DNA of 6,284 nt from an uncultured bacterium. Lineage in GTDB: Bacteria > Eisenbacteria > RBG-16-71-46 > CAIMUX01. Shown here one piece after another: positions 5,377 through 6,284 of the stretch (position 1 is its first letter; each line of letters starts with the position of its first letter). A model generated the notes under the pieces. It was not told the DNA's origin and searched no databases. It saw only the letters and a list, made by a program, of their open reading frames with translations. A program made the translations under genes and the position numbers. The stretch covers positions 1 to 6,284 of the forward strand of contig CAMPIC010000186.1 in NCBI GenBank assembly GCA_946886185.1. The letters are read 5' to 3'.

Positions 5377-6284
5377 TTACCCAGCGGCCTGAAGCGTGCT
5401 CCGAAGGATGCTCCGGGCGAGGAGCGCGCCCAGCGCGGCGCTTGCGCCCACCAGCAGCCAGACGTATCGATCGGTGCCCAGCAGGCGCGCCGTTGCGTGG
5501 GTGGTGTGGTCCTTCCCCCCTTCCCAGGGACGGCGCCCGGCACGAAGGCGGCGCACGGTCACGAACGCGAGGTCGGCGAGCGGCCAGGCGAACGGAAGAG
5601 CCGAGAGGAACACTCCGGAGGTCGGAAGCGTGCTCGCGTGGCATGCGAAGCAAGCGGCGGTGGCGGTGGCGAGCGCCGAGCTGCCGCGGTTGCCCAGGAA
5701 GAGCCGCGCGGGCGGCCGATTCCAGAGGAGGAATCCCGCGGTCGCTCCGGCCGCGACCCAGGCGCCGCCGATCGCTGGCGATGCTCCCAGGAAGAGGAGC
5801 CCCACGAGGCTCGCCGATCCGAGCGCTCCGTCCATGTTGTCGAAAATGCCGAGCGCGATCTGAAGCGCGAGCGCGAGAAGCAGACCGAGCGTGGCCGCGA
5901 ATGGCACGCCCTCTCCCCGCAGCGCCACGAAACCGAACCACGGAGCGATCACCAGCGCCGCCTGGAGCAGCGCCTTGGGGAGCGGCCCGATCTTTCCTCG
6001 ATCGTCCATCTCGCCCAGGAGGTAGGCCAGGCAGGATGCCGCGAGGATCAGAAGGAGAAGAAGCCCGGATCCGCCGTCGCCGGAAACACCCAAATCGGCT
6101 TGGCCGTCGCCGGAACGGCCTAAGGTGGATCGGGCGTCGCCGGAAAGGCCCAGGTCGGATCGGACATTGCCGGAAAGGCCCAGGTTGGATCGGGCATTGC
6201 CGGAAGGGCCGACGTCAACTTGACCGAGGGCGATCCATCCGACGATCGATCCGAAGATCATCCCCGTGATCCAGGCCGGTCCAC
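5377..6284 (-). CDS. WecA/TagO/MraY-family sugar-1-phosphate transferase-like membrane protein (partial, N-terminus outside window)
   Basis: Family members move a sugar-1-phosphate from a UDP-sugar to a polyprenyl phosphate, starting cell-envelope glycan synthesis. The frame stays open from an ATG at 6261 to the window edge (GPAWITGMIFGSI), so the gene starts outside. Numbering from that ATG, the product is very hydrophobic, with many membrane helices. Family landmarks are LLGEMDDRGK (81-90, the DD motif), IFDNMDG (139-145), LFLGNRGSS (187-195, usually GDSGS), PLADLAFVTVRRL (227-239) and GGKDHTTH (248-255, the cytoplasmic His motif). Residues 16-65 are five decapeptide repeats inserted between two membrane helices. 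Gly138 replaces a usual Asn, Asn191 replaces the Asp of GDSGS, and Ala256 replaces the Arg after HxxH. Catalysis is therefore uncertain, and so is the sugar used. The gene is separated from serS by 185 bases and is probably a different unit. Confidence 0.82.
   Translation of the reverse strand, partial: GPAWITGMIFGSIVGWIALGQVDVGPSGNARSNLGLSGNVRSDLGLSGDARSTLGRSGDGQADLGVSGDGGSGLLLLLILAASCLAYLLGEMDDRGKIGPLPKALLQAALVIAPWFGFVALRGEGVPFAATLGLLLALALQIALGIFDNMDGALGSASLVGLLFLGASPAIGGAWVAAGATAGFLLWNRPPARLFLGNRGSSALATATAACFACHASTLPTSGVFLSALPFAWPLADLAFVTVRRLRAGRRPWEGGKDHTTHATARLLGTDRYVWLLVGASAALGALLARSILRSTLQAAG
6067..6216 (-). repeat. Five tandem 30-base in-frame repeats encoding a decapeptide
   Basis: Five 30-base units run on the minus strand: 6216-6187, 6186-6157, 6156-6127, 6126-6097 and 6096-6067. 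They encode DVGPSGNARS, NLGLSGNVRS, DLGLSGDARS, TLGRSGDGQA and DLGVSGDGGS. TCCGGC (Ser-Gly) is identical in all five, and units 2 and 3 differ at only four bases, which points to fairly recent duplication. The unit length keeps the reading frame for any copy number. The array lies inside the transferase gene, in a loop between two predicted membrane helices. Confidence 0.93.

Noticed and set aside
6067..6216. CRISPR array suggested by 30-base repeats
   Set aside because: The units are directly joined with no spacers, vary in sequence and keep a reading frame inside a gene.

Overview
This window reads as chromosomal DNA from a high-GC bacterium, roughly 60% GC or more by eye and strongly GC-biased at third codon positions. 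All six well-supported genes lie on the minus strand, so transcription runs from right to left. The taxon cannot be fixed from the sequence. A PorX-type regulator next to a matching histidine kinase, in a GC-rich genome, points to the wider FCB group (for example Gemmatimonadota- or Eisenbacteria-like lineages) rather than to a typical AT-rich Bacteroidota. That placement is inference.

Layout in the direction of transcription. (1) 6284-5377: a membrane protein of the WecA/TagO/MraY sugar-1-phosphate transferase family, missing its N-terminus at the window edge. It carries five in-frame copies of a 10-residue repeat and several altered signature residues. (2) 5376-5192: a 185-base gap with a plausible sigma70-type promoter and a good ribosome binding site for the next gene. 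(3) 5191-3929: serS, seryl-tRNA synthetase. (4) 3860-2589: a two-transmembrane sensor histidine kinase whose H-box resembles PorY-type kinases. (5) 2502-934: a PorX-like response regulator, a receiver domain joined to a PglZ/alkaline-phosphatase-fold domain with its active-site residues intact. (6) 924-424: tsaE, starting at TTG. (7) 427-374: a possible 17-codon leader ORF joined by ATGA overlaps to the genes on both sides. (8) 377-1: tsaB, cut off by the window start.

Genes 3-8 are co-directional with gaps of 68, 86 and 9 bases and then overlaps, so they plausibly form one transcription unit. The unit combines translation housekeeping (Ser-tRNA charging, and t6A37 tRNA modification through TsaE/TsaB) with a two-component pathway. 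The kinase should phosphorylate the PorX receiver at Asp56, and the PglZ domain is predicted to cleave phosphodiesters, probably small oligonucleotide signals as described for PorX of type IX secretion bacteria. The most interesting points are the side-by-side kinase/PorX pair inside a tRNA-related operon, the repeat-bearing and possibly catalytically altered transferase, and the small ORF between tsaE and tsaB. I see no insertion sequence, CRISPR array, rRNA or tRNA gene.
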